NCBI RefSeq assembly: GCF_014203705.1 | Contig: NZ_JACHJR010000001.1 | Coordinates: 5,704,001 to 5,768,000, forward strand | From: Kitasatospora gansuensis | Lineage (GTDB): Bacteria > Actinomycetota > Actinomycetes > Streptomycetales > Streptomycetaceae | Direction of reading: 5' to 3' | DNA: 64,000 nt | Shown here: piece after piece, positions 1 to 7,658 of the stretch | Layout: the number at the start of each line of letters is the position of its first letter | Position numbering within the stretch: the stretch's first letter is position 1 | Program-made: the position numbers and the translations under genes | The notes under the pieces: model-generated | What the model saw: the letters and a program-made list of their open reading frames with translations, nothing else | The model's database searches: none | Told to the model about the DNA's origin: nothing

Positions 1-1
1 C

Positions 2-715
2 GGCCTGGACGCCAAGGACCTCCTCCAGCTGATGCGCGAGAGCTGGTCCTACTGGTGGCTGCGCCGTCCCGACCTGGTGAACCGGGCCCTGCCGATCTAC
101 ACCTGGATGGAGGAGTCGCTGAGCGACCACGAGTTGGCTTGCGTCAAGGCGGTCGCCCACGCCGCGATCACCAACAGTCTGCTGGAGCTCACTGGCTCCA
201 TGGACCCCTACGACCTCGCCGAGTGCGACCTGATGTCCTGGATGATCACCGGACTGCGCAGCCACGGCGCCCGCGAAGGGCTGGGGGAGTACCACACCCC
301 GCCCGAGGTCTGTGAGCTGATGGCGCGGATGCAGCTCGGGGACTGCTCCCAGATCGAGCCCGGGTTCAGCATCTGCGACCCGTCCGCCGGCACCGGAGGG
401 CTGGTGCGCGCCGCCGCCCAGCTGATGCGGGAGCACCGGATCGACCCCCGGACGTGCCGCTGGCACCTGTGTGACATCGACCCGATCGCCGCCGCCGGGG
501 CCGCGACGAACATGATCCTTTGGGATCTGGGCCCGCGGACCACGGTCTGGTGTGGGGACACGCTCGCGCAGGCGGACACCGAGCGGCTGGCGCTGGAGGA
601 GAAGGCCGCGATCTTCAAGCACCGGGACGGTGTGGTGCGCGACATGACCATGCTGGCGGCGATCGGCGGGGCCGAGCGGATGGTGGCCGGTGCGGTGGCG
701 GCGCAGGCCGCCTGA
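2..715 (+). CDS. N-6 adenine DNA methylase-like protein, 5' end outside window
   Basis: The reading frame is open to the left edge, so the true start is probably upstream; the first in-window ATG is at 32. A class I methyltransferase motif I (DPSAGTGG) and a following acidic 'CDIDP' strand resemble the SAM-binding core of type I/II N-6 adenine methylases, and the upstream 'GEYHTPPEVCELM' segment is typical of HsdM-like proteins. The chain stops about 75 residues after motif I and no (N/D)PP(Y/F) catalytic motif IV is visible, so it may be a non-catalytic or truncated family member. It is the first gene of the left-hand integrated element. Family placement is good; activity is doubtful. Confidence 0.65.
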   Translation, partial: GLDAKDLLQLMRESWSYWWLRRPDLVNRALPIYTWMEESLSDHELACVKAVAHAAITNSLLELTGSMDPYDLAECDLMSWMITGLRSHGAREGLGEYHTPPEVCELMARMQLGDCSQIEPGFSICDPSAGTGGLVRAAAQLMREHRIDPRTCRWHLCDIDPIAAAGAATNMILWDLGPRTTVWCGDTLAQADTERLALEEKAAIFKHRDGVVRDMTMLAAIGGAERMVAGAVAAQAA

Positions 716-729
716 CCTGGGAAGGCGAG

Positions 730-759
730 TGGACACCCAGCCCAAAGAGAGTATAGAAT
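730..759 (+). promoter_or_regulatory. Candidate promoter of the element operon
   Basis: TGGACA (730-735) and TAGAAT (754-759) are separated by 18 bp, close to the vegetative -35/-10 consensus, in an unusually AT-rich stretch just before the histone-like gene at 885. The -10 box lies inside the first copy of a 15-bp direct repeat. Inferred from sequence only. Confidence 0.4.
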
Positions 760-832
760 CTAAACATAAGCCAAGGGGAACGGGTCGAAGTCGAACCTGC
801 CCCTTTCTGGCCTCAATGAGTATTGAATCTAA
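749..832 (+). repeat. Pair of 15-bp direct repeats upstream of the element operon
   Basis: GAGTATAGAATCTAA (749-763) recurs as GAGTATTGAATCTAA (818-832), one mismatch, 69 bp apart. Both are strikingly AT-rich against their surroundings. The first overlaps the candidate -10 box, so a repressor or activator site is possible. Confidence 0.55.
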
Positions 833-840
833 TCCAAGTG

Positions 841-871
841 GGGGTGGGTCGGCGATGGGCCGACCCACCCC
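841..871 (+). promoter_or_regulatory. 13-bp perfect hairpin abutting the ribosome binding site of the histone-like gene
   Basis: GGGGTGGGTCGGC (841-853) pairs perfectly with 859-871 around a 5-nt loop. The ribosome binding site GGAGGA begins at 872, the base after the stem, and the GTG start is at 885. No U-tract follows, so a leader structure controlling translation or an attenuator is more likely than a simple terminator. Confidence 0.5.
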
Positions 872-884
872 GGAGGAGCCAGCC

Positions 885-1829
885 GTGATCATCACCGCCA
901 CCACCCTCGCCATCGCCTTCGACGACCTCGCCAAGATGCTCGACGGCTACTGCCCCGCCCCGCAGCCCGGCGACGACCTGACCGTCCAACGCCTCACCAA
1001 CCCCGCAGGCCGCACCATCAGCGCCCGGACCCGCACCGAGGGAACGACCCTCCAGCTCTGGATCACCGCCCCCCGCACCCCGGCCGCGGCACCGAGCCCC
1101 GACCGGCCGCGCCCGCTCCGCCCCGGCCGCAACTACCACACGGTCCTGAACCTCGTCGGCCTCGACGGCGACCCCGCCCAGACCATCCACGGCGTCCTCA
1201 CCGACAACCTTCTGCCCGTCTTCGACGCCAAGCCCTACTACGTCGGCCACCGTCCCTGGGACGCCGCCGCAGCTGCCACCCGCCGCCCCAACTGGGAGAC
1301 GACCGACGACACCGACGACGAGCCGGGCCAGAACGACGCCGCCGCCGACCTCATCGAGGTCGAGGCCGAGGCCGGCACCGACGCCGCACAGCCGACCCAG
1401 GCGGCACCGTCAGAGCCGACCGGCCCCGCCGAGACCAACACCGACCCGGTCCAGCCGTCCGTCGCCGAGATCACCCAGCCCGCCCGCACGCCGGAGCCGA
1501 CCCCGGCCCCGGCCCCGGCCGTGAAGAAGACCACCCCCGCGAGGAAGGCCGCCCCCGCCAAGAAGGCCACGCCGACGAAGACGGCCTCCGCGAAGAAGCC
1601 TCCGGCCGCCAAGAAGGCCACCCCCGCCAAGAAGGCCACCCCTGCGAAGAAGGCCGCCCCCGCCAAGAAGGCCACCGCCGCGAAGCCGAACCCGGCGCCC
1701 GCCAAGAAGGCCCCGGCCGTGAAGAAGCCCGGCCCGGCCCGGCCGTCGACCCGCGCCACCAAGACAGACACCCCCACCGCCGGCACCCGCCCCCGCAAGT
1801 CCACCGCCAAGACCACCAGCCCGAGCTGA
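885..1829 (+). CDS. Histone H1-like protein with lysine/alanine/proline-rich tail
   Basis: A 314-residue protein. Residues 1 to about 110 look globular, residues ~125-205 are acidic and Ala/Pro-rich, and the tail from ~212 to the end repeats K-K-A/T-x-P-A units like eukaryotic H1 and bacterial HupS/H1-like tails, predicting DNA or RNA binding and compaction. GTG 885 was chosen because GGAGGA lies 8 nt upstream; an in-frame ATG at 855 falls inside a perfect hairpin. The gene opens a plus-strand series running to 6.9 kb. Tail-based assignment is firm as a description, but the globular part was not recognised, so the specific function is unknown. Confidence 0.7.
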   Translation: MIITATTLAIAFDDLAKMLDGYCPAPQPGDDLTVQRLTNPAGRTISARTRTEGTTLQLWITAPRTPAAAPSPDRPRPLRPGRNYHTVLNLVGLDGDPAQTIHGVLTDNLLPVFDAKPYYVGHRPWDAAAAATRRPNWETTDDTDDEPGQNDAAADLIEVEAEAGTDAAQPTQAAPSEPTGPAETNTDPVQPSVAEITQPARTPEPTPAPAPAVKKTTPARKAAPAKKATPTKTASAKKPPAAKKATPAKKATPAKKAAPAKKATAAKPNPAPAKKAPAVKKPGPARPSTRATKTDTPTAGTRPRKSTAKTTSPS

Positions 1830-1859
1830 CCGCCAGCCAACCCGCCGAAGGAGCCGACC

Positions 1860-2072
1860 GTGGCCCGCCTGCTGGCCGACGCCAACCCCGACTACCGCCG
1901 CAAGTGCCGCTCCGCCCAACGCGGCTGCACCTGCTACCGCTACGCCGGCACCAGCACCGCCACGAAGAAGCTCCGACGCCGAGCACAGCGACACACCGAG
2001 GCCCGGCAAGTCGCCCGCGACACAAAGCACTTGGCCGCCACCTCGCACAACCGCCGAACCTTCACCCCCTGA
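1860..2072 (+). CDS. Small basic cysteine-containing protein, unknown function
   Basis: A 70-residue, highly basic protein starting at GTG 1860 with AAGGAG about 8 nt upstream. It has three cysteines within residues 19-27 (RRKCRSAQRGCTCYRY) and a long Lys/Arg/Thr-rich helix-like second half. It lies 30 bp after the H1-like gene and is probably cotranscribed. It could be a small nucleic-acid-binding protein, but no family was recognised. Confidence 0.55.
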   Translation: MARLLADANPDYRRKCRSAQRGCTCYRYAGTSTATKKLRRRAQRHTEARQVARDTKHLAATSHNRRTFTP

Positions 2073-2146
2073 ACCACCAGGCCCTCCCGCAACCCCGGGG
2101 GCGCACCCCGCGCCCCCGGCACCCGGACTACCAGAAGGGATATCCC

Positions 2147-3022
2147 GTGCACGACACCACCGTGGGCCAGCTCACCAGCCTCGCCCTCCACCGCCGCAAG
2201 GTCACCACCAGCAACGGCGGCAACGCACCCTGGCTCACCATCACCTTGCCCGGCGGCACTGAGATCTGGATTTCCGACGACCACGCCGACATCACCATCA
2301 CCCCCGACAAGCTCACCGGCCTCACCGCGATCCACCACTTCGGCGACCCCTACACCAACCCCGACCACTCGGTCACCATCCACAGCCGCCGACTCGGCGA
2401 CACCACCCCGGCCGACGCCATCGAAGCCCTTGCCCACGACGTGGCCACCTACATCACCCACTGGAGCGTCACCCCAGCCGCCCGCCACCCCGAACGCCCG
2501 ATCGACGAGTACGGCGTCATGGACCTCCCCAGCCGCTGGCTGCGCCCCGGTGACGTCATCGTGCACACCGCCACCGGCCACGCATCCGTCATCACCAACA
2601 TCCGCCACCTCGGGCGCAGCGAGTACCGCCGCACCGCCCGGACCATCACCCCGCCCACCGGCGGCAGCATGACGGCCCTCCCCGACACCTGGTGGCAGTT
2701 CCCCACCACCCTGCGCCCCACCGGCAACACCCCCGTCACCGTCTACGCGCACCGCCACCTCGACCCCAACAGCCTCCCGCCGATCCCGTACCCGCCCGTG
2801 CCAGCGCACCTCGCCGACGGCGACCACATCGTCCACGACGGCGTGATCTGGGAGCGCACCGACGGCTTCTGGTTCAGCCAGCACCACAGCTCCCGCCCCG
2901 CCCCGCCCGTCAGCGACGAGGCCGTCCGGCGCTGGTTCACCGACGACGGGTACCTCCGCAAGGGCATACCGGTCCACCAGCCCGCCCACCCGGCGGCCAC
3001 CGCCCGGGCGGTGACCGCGTGA
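2147..3022 (+). CDS. Element protein of unknown function, 291 aa
   Basis: The GTG start at 2147 has AGAAGGGA just upstream. The N-terminal ~120 residues contain a 'TEIWISDDHADITI' strand pattern and a 'DAIEALAHDVATYI' helix, a layout shared with the genes at 3019 (GEVWISD ... ACVRAVRDWL) and 6036 (CIWITE ... ACVGAITAWI), so the three look paralogous. The C-terminal part (around residues 120-150) has a PGDVIVHTATGHASV segment and aromatic-rich repeats. No catalytic motif is evident. The stop overlaps the next start by 4 bp (GTGA), indicating translational coupling. Confidence 0.6.
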   Translation: MHDTTVGQLTSLALHRRKVTTSNGGNAPWLTITLPGGTEIWISDDHADITITPDKLTGLTAIHHFGDPYTNPDHSVTIHSRRLGDTTPADAIEALAHDVATYITHWSVTPAARHPERPIDEYGVMDLPSRWLRPGDVIVHTATGHASVITNIRHLGRSEYRRTARTITPPTGGSMTALPDTWWQFPTTLRPTGNTPVTVYAHRHLDPNSLPPIPYPPVPAHLADGDHIVHDGVIWERTDGFWFSQHHSSRPAPPVSDEAVRRWFTDDGYLRKGIPVHQPAHPAATARAVTA

Positions 3023-3372
3023 GCGACATCGACCGCCTCCTCCGAGACGGCACGCCGATGGCAGGCCACGCCCTCTACCAGGCGCTCCACGCCAACGCCA
3101 TCCCCGCCGAACTCCTGGACACCGCCGGAAGCTACTGGGTCCTGGTCCTCTACCTCGACACCGGCGAGGTCTGGATCAGCGACACCGAATCGCACACCAC
3201 CAAGCCCATCGCCGACCACCCGGGCTGGATCGCGAACTTCTACCAAGAGGACGACGAGGAGCGCGAACACCCCATCCCGATCTACGAGCCCTCCGGTCTC
3301 CCGTACGCCGCCGACACCGAAGCCTGCGTCCGAGCCGTCCGTGACTGGCTCGCCGACCACCCCAAGGACTGA
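3019..3372 (+). CDS. Small element protein with WISD/acidic helix layout
   Basis: A 117-residue acidic protein starting at GTG 3019, overlapping the previous stop by 4 bp. Its order of elements, a hydrophobic strand leading into VWISD, an acidic linker, and 'ADTEACVRAVRDWLADHP' at the end, matches the N-terminal domain of the protein at 6036 and part of the one at 2147. This suggests an element-specific paralogous domain of unknown function. Confidence 0.6.
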   Translation: MSDIDRLLRDGTPMAGHALYQALHANAIPAELLDTAGSYWVLVLYLDTGEVWISDTESHTTKPIADHPGWIANFYQEDDEEREHPIPIYEPSGLPYAADTEACVRAVRDWLADHPKD

Positions 3373-3376
3373 CCTG

Positions 3377-3796
3377 ATGCCGCTCAACCTGACCACCCGC
3401 CGCAACGCCGAGTCCGCAACTACGGCCGTGGACCGCCTCGATGACCTCGAACTCCACTCGCCCCGGCCCTACCCCGGCTCCGACGTTCTCTGGGAGGAGC
3501 TGGCCTGCGGCCGGACCGGATGCGACTGGACCGGAGCCCTCTTCTACTCCCACCTCCGGGCCAGCCGCGGCCACAACCGCCGGCACGTCGGCTGCACCGG
3601 AACCCCCGGCACCTACCGCGTCCACCGCCCCGACTCCGAGATCACCCACAGGCTCGCCGAAGCCTTCCCCGGCATCGACTTCACGCTCAGCACCGGCCCC
3701 GACGGCCGGACCATCACCTGGACCGGCGGCCCCGAACCCCTCCACGTCACCGCCCGGCTCGGAACCCACCAGGGCACCTGCAACCGCCTCCCGTAG
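3377..3796 (+). CDS. Element protein with Cys/His cluster
   Basis: A 139-residue protein starting at ATG 3377, 5 bp after the previous stop. Residues ~45-80 carry C-x4-C, two histidines and a further cysteine (CGRTGC ... SH ... GHNRRH ... C), a pattern compatible with a zinc-binding finger. The rest is Thr/Pro/His-rich with no recognised domain. Part of the collinear element operon. Confidence 0.55.
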   Translation: MPLNLTTRRNAESATTAVDRLDDLELHSPRPYPGSDVLWEELACGRTGCDWTGALFYSHLRASRGHNRRHVGCTGTPGTYRVHRPDSEITHRLAEAFPGIDFTLSTGPDGRTITWTGGPEPLHVTARLGTHQGTCNRLP

Positions 3797-3856
3797 CTGG
3801 CACCCCACCCGGCCGGGCGGCGCTGGCCGCCCGGCCCCAACCCCTGGACTCCTCCC

Positions 3857-4408
3857 GTGGAGATCGACCTCACCGACCTGCCCCTCGACCTTGTCCCCGT
3901 GATCATCGCCCGCACCCGCCGCGAACTCGAACAGGCCGCCCCCTCCCTCCCCGGAGCCCACGCCCGAGACGCCACCCGCATCACCCACCGCCCGTTCGGC
4001 AACGGCTGGGCCTACGTCCGCTGGACCAACCTCCACCACAGCGGCACCACCATCCACAACGCCCGCCACATCCTCACCAGCGACCCCGAACACCGCTGGT
4101 GGTCCATCCCCGTCCACCCCCGCTCCCCGTACTACCTCTTCAACCCCGCCAACGGGCACCCCGTCGACGGCTCCGCCCGCCCCTACCCCCACCCCGTCAC
4201 CCCCGACGACACCGACCCCCTCGGCCTGTGCCCCCACTGCGGATCACGCGCCCGCTACCCCGTCCGCTGCACCCCCGACGACCGCGACCGCCACGACGAA
4301 CACCACCGCCACCCCGCCGGCCGCCCCTGGAAGTACACCCCCTGCCCCGAGAACTGCCAGCCCATCACCGACACCCGCCGCCTCTTCACCCCGGAGCGCC
4401 AACCGTGA
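3857..4408 (+). CDS. Element protein with zinc-ribbon-like motif
   Basis: 183 residues from GTG 3857. The N-terminal half contains a helix (IIARTRRELEQA) and a WAYVRW segment. The C-terminal half has CPHCG followed by further cysteines (VRC, TPC-x3-NC), suggesting a small zinc ribbon. The stop overlaps the next start by 4 bp (GTGA). No family recognised. Confidence 0.55.
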   Translation: MEIDLTDLPLDLVPVIIARTRRELEQAAPSLPGAHARDATRITHRPFGNGWAYVRWTNLHHSGTTIHNARHILTSDPEHRWWSIPVHPRSPYYLFNPANGHPVDGSARPYPHPVTPDDTDPLGLCPHCGSRARYPVRCTPDDRDRHDEHHRHPAGRPWKYTPCPENCQPITDTRRLFTPERQP

Positions 4409-4965
4409 CCAGCCACACCTACACCGGCCCCACCGACTACTGCACCGACGACGGCTGGTTCCCCGGACCCCACGTCACCGACGCCCCGATCCTCACCGTC
4501 ACCCCCATCACCTTCGAGGCCCCCACCCAGCCCGCCGTCCGCCTCACCATCGCCAACCCCCGCCCGACCGGCCCCCGCGAGCTGACCACCGCCCAGTGGG
4601 GAACCCCCACCACCTGGCAGCCCCACCGCCACCCCGACCACGACCGCGCCACCGACATCGTGACCGCCCTCACCACCGCCGGCATCCCCGCCCACCTCCA
4701 CCACACCCCGGACGGCCAACCCGGCGCGCTGCTCCACATCCGCTACCGGCGCGACCGGTACGCGCAACTCGTCATCACCGCCACCACCACCCTCACCTGG
4801 ACAGTCCACCGCCCGACCAACACCCGACCCACCGCCCACCCCTGGCTCGACACCCAGCCCGCCGACGTACCCGCCCGCGTCCGGCAACTGTGCCTCCTCC
4901 TCAACGCCCGAATACTCCGAACGAGCCCCACCGATGCTGTACCTCGCCAACCCCTCCACCCCTGA
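4405..4965 (+). CDS. Element protein of unknown function, 186 aa
   Basis: Starts at GTG 4405, overlapping the previous stop, and overlaps the next gene (ATG 4934) by 32 bp. The middle contains an alternating helix/strand region (DRATDIVTALTTAGIPAHLHH ... ALLHIRYRR), suggesting a small alpha/beta fold. No conserved motif was recognised. Confidence 0.5.
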   Translation: MTSHTYTGPTDYCTDDGWFPGPHVTDAPILTVTPITFEAPTQPAVRLTIANPRPTGPRELTTAQWGTPTTWQPHRHPDHDRATDIVTALTTAGIPAHLHHTPDGQPGALLHIRYRRDRYAQLVITATTTLTWTVHRPTNTRPTAHPWLDTQPADVPARVRQLCLLLNARILRTSPTDAVPRQPLHP

Positions 4966-5575
4966 GATCCGCCACGCCATGACCGTCGGCGACCTCGGCT
5001 GCATCACCACCCCGCTCCAGGGCAACACGATCCCGCCCGGCGCGTGGTGGGCCGCCGACAACGGACGCTTCGGCAAGGGCTGGCCCGGCCCCGAACGGTG
5101 GTGGACCTGGCTCACCCGCCAGGTCCACCACTACGGCCCCCAGAACTGCCTGTTCGCCGTCGCCCCCGACCGCCCGTTCGACGCCGCCGGAACCTTCACC
5201 GACTCCACCCCCTGGCTCCCGCGCATCCGATCCCTCGGCATCCCCGCCGCCTACGCCGCCCAAGACGGCTGCGACACCAACGACCTGCTCCCGTGGCCGG
5301 ACTTCGACGTCCTCTTCCTCGCCGGCACCACCGAATGGAAGACCGGCCCCGTCGCCGAACGCCTCGCCCGCCAAGCCCACCAGCTCGGCAAGCCCGTCCA
5401 CATGGGCCGCGTCAACTCCCGCAAGCGCCTCCGCCTCGCCGACTGGTTCGGCTGCGCCTCGGCGGACGGCACCTACCTCACCTACGGCCCCGACCAGAAC
5501 CTGCCCCGCCTACTCGACTGGCTCAACGACCTCGACCACCAGCCCACCCTGCTCACCCCCGAGAGGACCCCATGA
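4934..5575 (+). CDS. Actinophage-type protein, possibly related to DpdA/TGT-like transglycosylases
   Basis: 213 residues from ATG 4934. The chain matches a conserved actinophage pattern: an opening 'GCITTPLQGN', an ADNGRFGKG motif (residues ~42-50), an 'LFAVAPD' strand, 'AAQDG', 'DVLFLAGTTEWK', then HMGRVNSRKR and SADGTYLTYGP. Relatives in mycobacteriophages have been annotated as queuine tRNA-ribosyltransferase-like or linked to 7-deazaguanine DNA modification; I recall this family resemblance but cannot verify it. The ADN aspartate is a candidate catalytic residue. No queuosine-precursor genes are visible nearby, so substrate supply would have to come from elsewhere. Confidence 0.5.
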   Translation: MLYLANPSTPEIRHAMTVGDLGCITTPLQGNTIPPGAWWAADNGRFGKGWPGPERWWTWLTRQVHHYGPQNCLFAVAPDRPFDAAGTFTDSTPWLPRIRSLGIPAAYAAQDGCDTNDLLPWPDFDVLFLAGTTEWKTGPVAERLARQAHQLGKPVHMGRVNSRKRLRLADWFGCASADGTYLTYGPDQNLPRLLDWLNDLDHQPTLLTPERTP

Positions 5576-6018
5576 TCACCGTCCGCAGCCGCCACCGCGG
5601 CACCGTCCGCATCACCCGCTACCCGGGCGTCACCCACTACAAGCTCGGCGGCCACCACGACACCACCACCTGCGCCGACTGCGGCACCACGACCCGCAGC
5701 GTCTTCCGCCTGTGGGAGCGAACCGACCGGCTCTGCCCGCCCTGCACCGGCCGACACCTCCACCAGAACGTCGGCACCTCCACCCCGACCCAGCCCGGCC
5801 GAACCCTCCAGCGCGGCGAACGCCTCCGCAGCCCCCACTGCTTCTGGACGGTCATCGCCGTCCGCCGCGTCGAACTCCCGATCTGCGGGCCCGGCAGCCA
5901 GTACACCGCCTACGTCCTCCGCTGCGACGACGGCCACTACCAGCTGTGGCGCGGCGCGCTCCTCGCCGCCGCCGACTTCCACCTCCTCCCGCCCACGCAG
6001 CAGCCCACCCCCGCCTGA
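5572..6018 (+). CDS. Element protein with CxxC pairs
   Basis: 148 residues starting at ATG 5572, overlapping the previous stop by 4 bp (ATGA). Two CxxC pairs (CADC and CPPC, residues ~34-58) form a probable zinc ribbon. The second half carries a 'YTAYVLRCDDGHYQLWRG' strand region. Function unknown. Confidence 0.55.
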   Translation: MITVRSRHRGTVRITRYPGVTHYKLGGHHDTTTCADCGTTTRSVFRLWERTDRLCPPCTGRHLHQNVGTSTPTQPGRTLQRGERLRSPHCFWTVIAVRRVELPICGPGSQYTAYVLRCDDGHYQLWRGALLAAADFHLLPPTQQPTPA

Positions 6019-6035
6019 CCGACAAGGACCACCAC

Positions 6036-6935
6036 GTGACCACCCTCGCCGACCTCCGCCAACTGATCGCCACCCGTACCGACCAGGAACCCGACCCGGA
6101 CCGACCCGCCGCCGGATACCTCCTCTGGGACACCCTCATCGCCGCCGGCATCACCCCCTCCATCAACCGGAGCAGCGCAGGGCGCGCCATCCTGATCGAC
6201 CTCCCCGACAGCACCTGCATCTGGATCACCGAACAGGCCGACGTCTCCCACCACCCCGACGACCACGAAGCCTGGACGGCCCTCCACTACTACGACACCG
6301 ACGACCCCATAGGCCCCTACCACCTGATCTACGAGGGCCCCGGCGACCTCGGCCACACGGCCGACACCGCCGCCTGCGTCGGCGCGATCACGGCATGGAT
6401 CACCGCGCACACCGCCGTCGGCGCCGTCGCCCGCCAGAACGCCTACGTCGCCCTGCCCAAGGGCGTCCCGCGCGAGGCCCGCCGAGCCGCCTGGATGATC
6501 GGCTACGCGAAGCCCGGCTTCAACGGCCGCCACCCCGCCACCCCGACCACCCGCCACACCCCCACCCACCTCGACCGGCACCTCGACACCCACACCGAAC
6601 GCCGAGGCGCCTGCCTCGCCTGCACCTGGGAAGGCCCCATCCGACGCCACCAGAACCCGGCGATCGAAGACGCACTCGACCACACCCACCCCGGCTGGCG
6701 AGACCTCCCCACCCTCCCCCCGACCGCCGGCGGCAAGAACGCCACCCTGCTCCGCGCCCACCGCGACGCCACCTTCCCGTCCGGCTGGTTCGACACCGGC
6801 GGCCCCCTCAAGGTGTGGACCACCACCGCCAACGACTGGCACCAGCACGGCCAGGCCCCGGGCGGCGGCTACCTCATCAAGGTCCACCGCCCCACCCACG
6901 AACCGGCCCACCACGAACAGCAGACCATCCTCTGA
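6036..6935 (+). CDS. Two-domain element protein, last gene of the operon
   Basis: 299 residues from GTG 6036, AAGGA 8 nt upstream. The N-terminal ~130 residues resemble the protein at 3019 (strand ending CIWITE, terminal ADTAACVGAITAWI helix). The C-terminal half has LPKGVPREARRAAWMIGY, a CLACTWEG zinc-knuckle-like segment with nearby His (CxxC ... RRHQ) and a GGPLKVWTT segment. It looks like a paralogous module fused to a separate Cys/His domain. A hairpin at 6974-7002 follows. Confidence 0.6.
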   Translation: MTTLADLRQLIATRTDQEPDPDRPAAGYLLWDTLIAAGITPSINRSSAGRAILIDLPDSTCIWITEQADVSHHPDDHEAWTALHYYDTDDPIGPYHLIYEGPGDLGHTADTAACVGAITAWITAHTAVGAVARQNAYVALPKGVPREARRAAWMIGYAKPGFNGRHPATPTTRHTPTHLDRHLDTHTERRGACLACTWEGPIRRHQNPAIEDALDHTHPGWRDLPTLPPTAGGKNATLLRAHRDATFPSGWFDTGGPLKVWTTTANDWHQHGQAPGGGYLIKVHRPTHEPAHHEQQTIL

Positions 6936-6973
6936 CCGACCCACCTGCAACGAACCTGACCACGGACTCGAAC

Positions 6974-7002
6974 CGCCCCTCCACCGTCCTGGAGGAGGGG
7001 CG
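6974..7002 (+). terminator. Hairpin after the element operon
   Basis: CGCCCCTCC (6974-6982) pairs with GGAGGGGCG (6994-7002) around an 11-nt loop, 39 bp after the last operon gene. Between here and 7419 I see no convincing complete gene; a short open frame ending at 7147 has coding-like composition but no plausible start and may be a gene remnant. Confidence 0.5.
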
Positions 7003-7273
7003 TACGTCCGGCCCGCCCCAGGCCACGGCCCCTCACCGAGACCTACGCCCCCAGAACTGCGCAGCCGTCCTGCGCCCGGGCGAGCCGTGCTGCTACCTTG
7101 ATCGGCAGGACCCGGAAGGCGCCAACTACCTGGACGACGAGGGCTGAGGGCGCGGTCTGGTCGGCGGAGGCGTCGAGCTTCGGTTGGGGAGTCTCTTGTC
7201 GGCTGCTTCGAACCAACGCATCGCCGCAGGCCAGCACCGGCATCCTCGGAAGGGCCTGCGGGACCTCGGTTTT

Positions 7274-7330
7274 AGCGGACATTCAGCGGACGTGGCGTTG
7301 GTGAAAGGCCGTGAAAGCTAGTGAACGCCG
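7274..7330 (+). repeat. Short tandem repeats, candidate recombinase arm-type sites
   Basis: AGCGGAC occurs at 7274-7280 and 7285-7291, and GTGAAAG/GTGAAAG/GTGAACG occur at 7301, 7311 and 7321 with exact 10-bp spacing. They lie 90-145 bp inside the tRNA-fragment junction at 7419. Helically phased short repeats beside an att core are typical of tyrosine-integrase arm or excisionase sites. Confidence 0.5.
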
Positions 7331-7418
7331 ACGAAGGGCAAGAGTCAGAAACGGCCTTTGACCTGGGGAAACGGGGAAGGGCAGAGTAAGGCAGTGAAGA
7401 CCAGGTGAGTTCTTCGGA

Positions 7419-7463
7419 GGACTCATAATCCCTTGGTCGTGGGTTCGAGTCCCACCCGCCCCA
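7419..7463 (+). repeat. 3' fragment of a CAT-anticodon tRNA: attachment-site scar (right end of element)
   Basis: The segment reads GGA, loop CTCATAA, TCC, then a variable region, a perfect T-arm (GTGGG-TTCGAGT-CCCAC, 7439-7455), the 3' acceptor strand CCGCCCC (7456-7462) and discriminator A. The upstream bases do not form a D-arm or 5' acceptor strand, so this is not a functional tRNA. Integration into the 3' half of a tRNA gene leaves exactly such a copy. The intact tRNA-Met or tRNA-Ile2 should lie left of the window, with the element between. Confidence 0.75.
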
Positions 7464-7545
7464 CCCATTCGGCTGTGCGGTAGTCCAGCCTTTACCTCGC
7501 CCTTACCTGCGAGAACTCTAGAGCACTTCCTCGCACATCCAAGGG

Positions 7546-7604
7546 CCCCGCAGAGAAGTTCACCCCGTTAGGGGACAGCGTTGCTGCGCGCGTGAACTGC
7601 GGGG
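7546..7604. other. Imperfect inverted repeat, possible structured RNA
   Basis: CCCCGCA (7546-7552) and GTTCAC (7558-7563) pair with GTGAAC (7592-7597) and TGCGGGG (7598-7604), leaving a 5-nt bulge, with a nested CCCCGTTAGGGG hairpin. No gene overlaps it. Its role is unknown. Confidence 0.25.
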
Positions 7605-7658
7605 CGGCATGCCCGCCATGAGGGACCGTCACCTGACAGGCACCCAGTGCACCTGACA

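Noticed and set aside
1519..1829. Repetitive AAGAAGGCC DNA as a satellite or CRISPR-like array
   Set aside because: Explained by codons for the K-K-A/P tail of the histone-like protein; no unit/spacer structure.
6936..7147. Possible short gene ending CCYLDRQDPEGANYLDDEG
   Set aside because: Coding-like composition but no plausible start codon or ribosome binding site in frame; may be a 3' gene remnant, so not annotated as a CDS.
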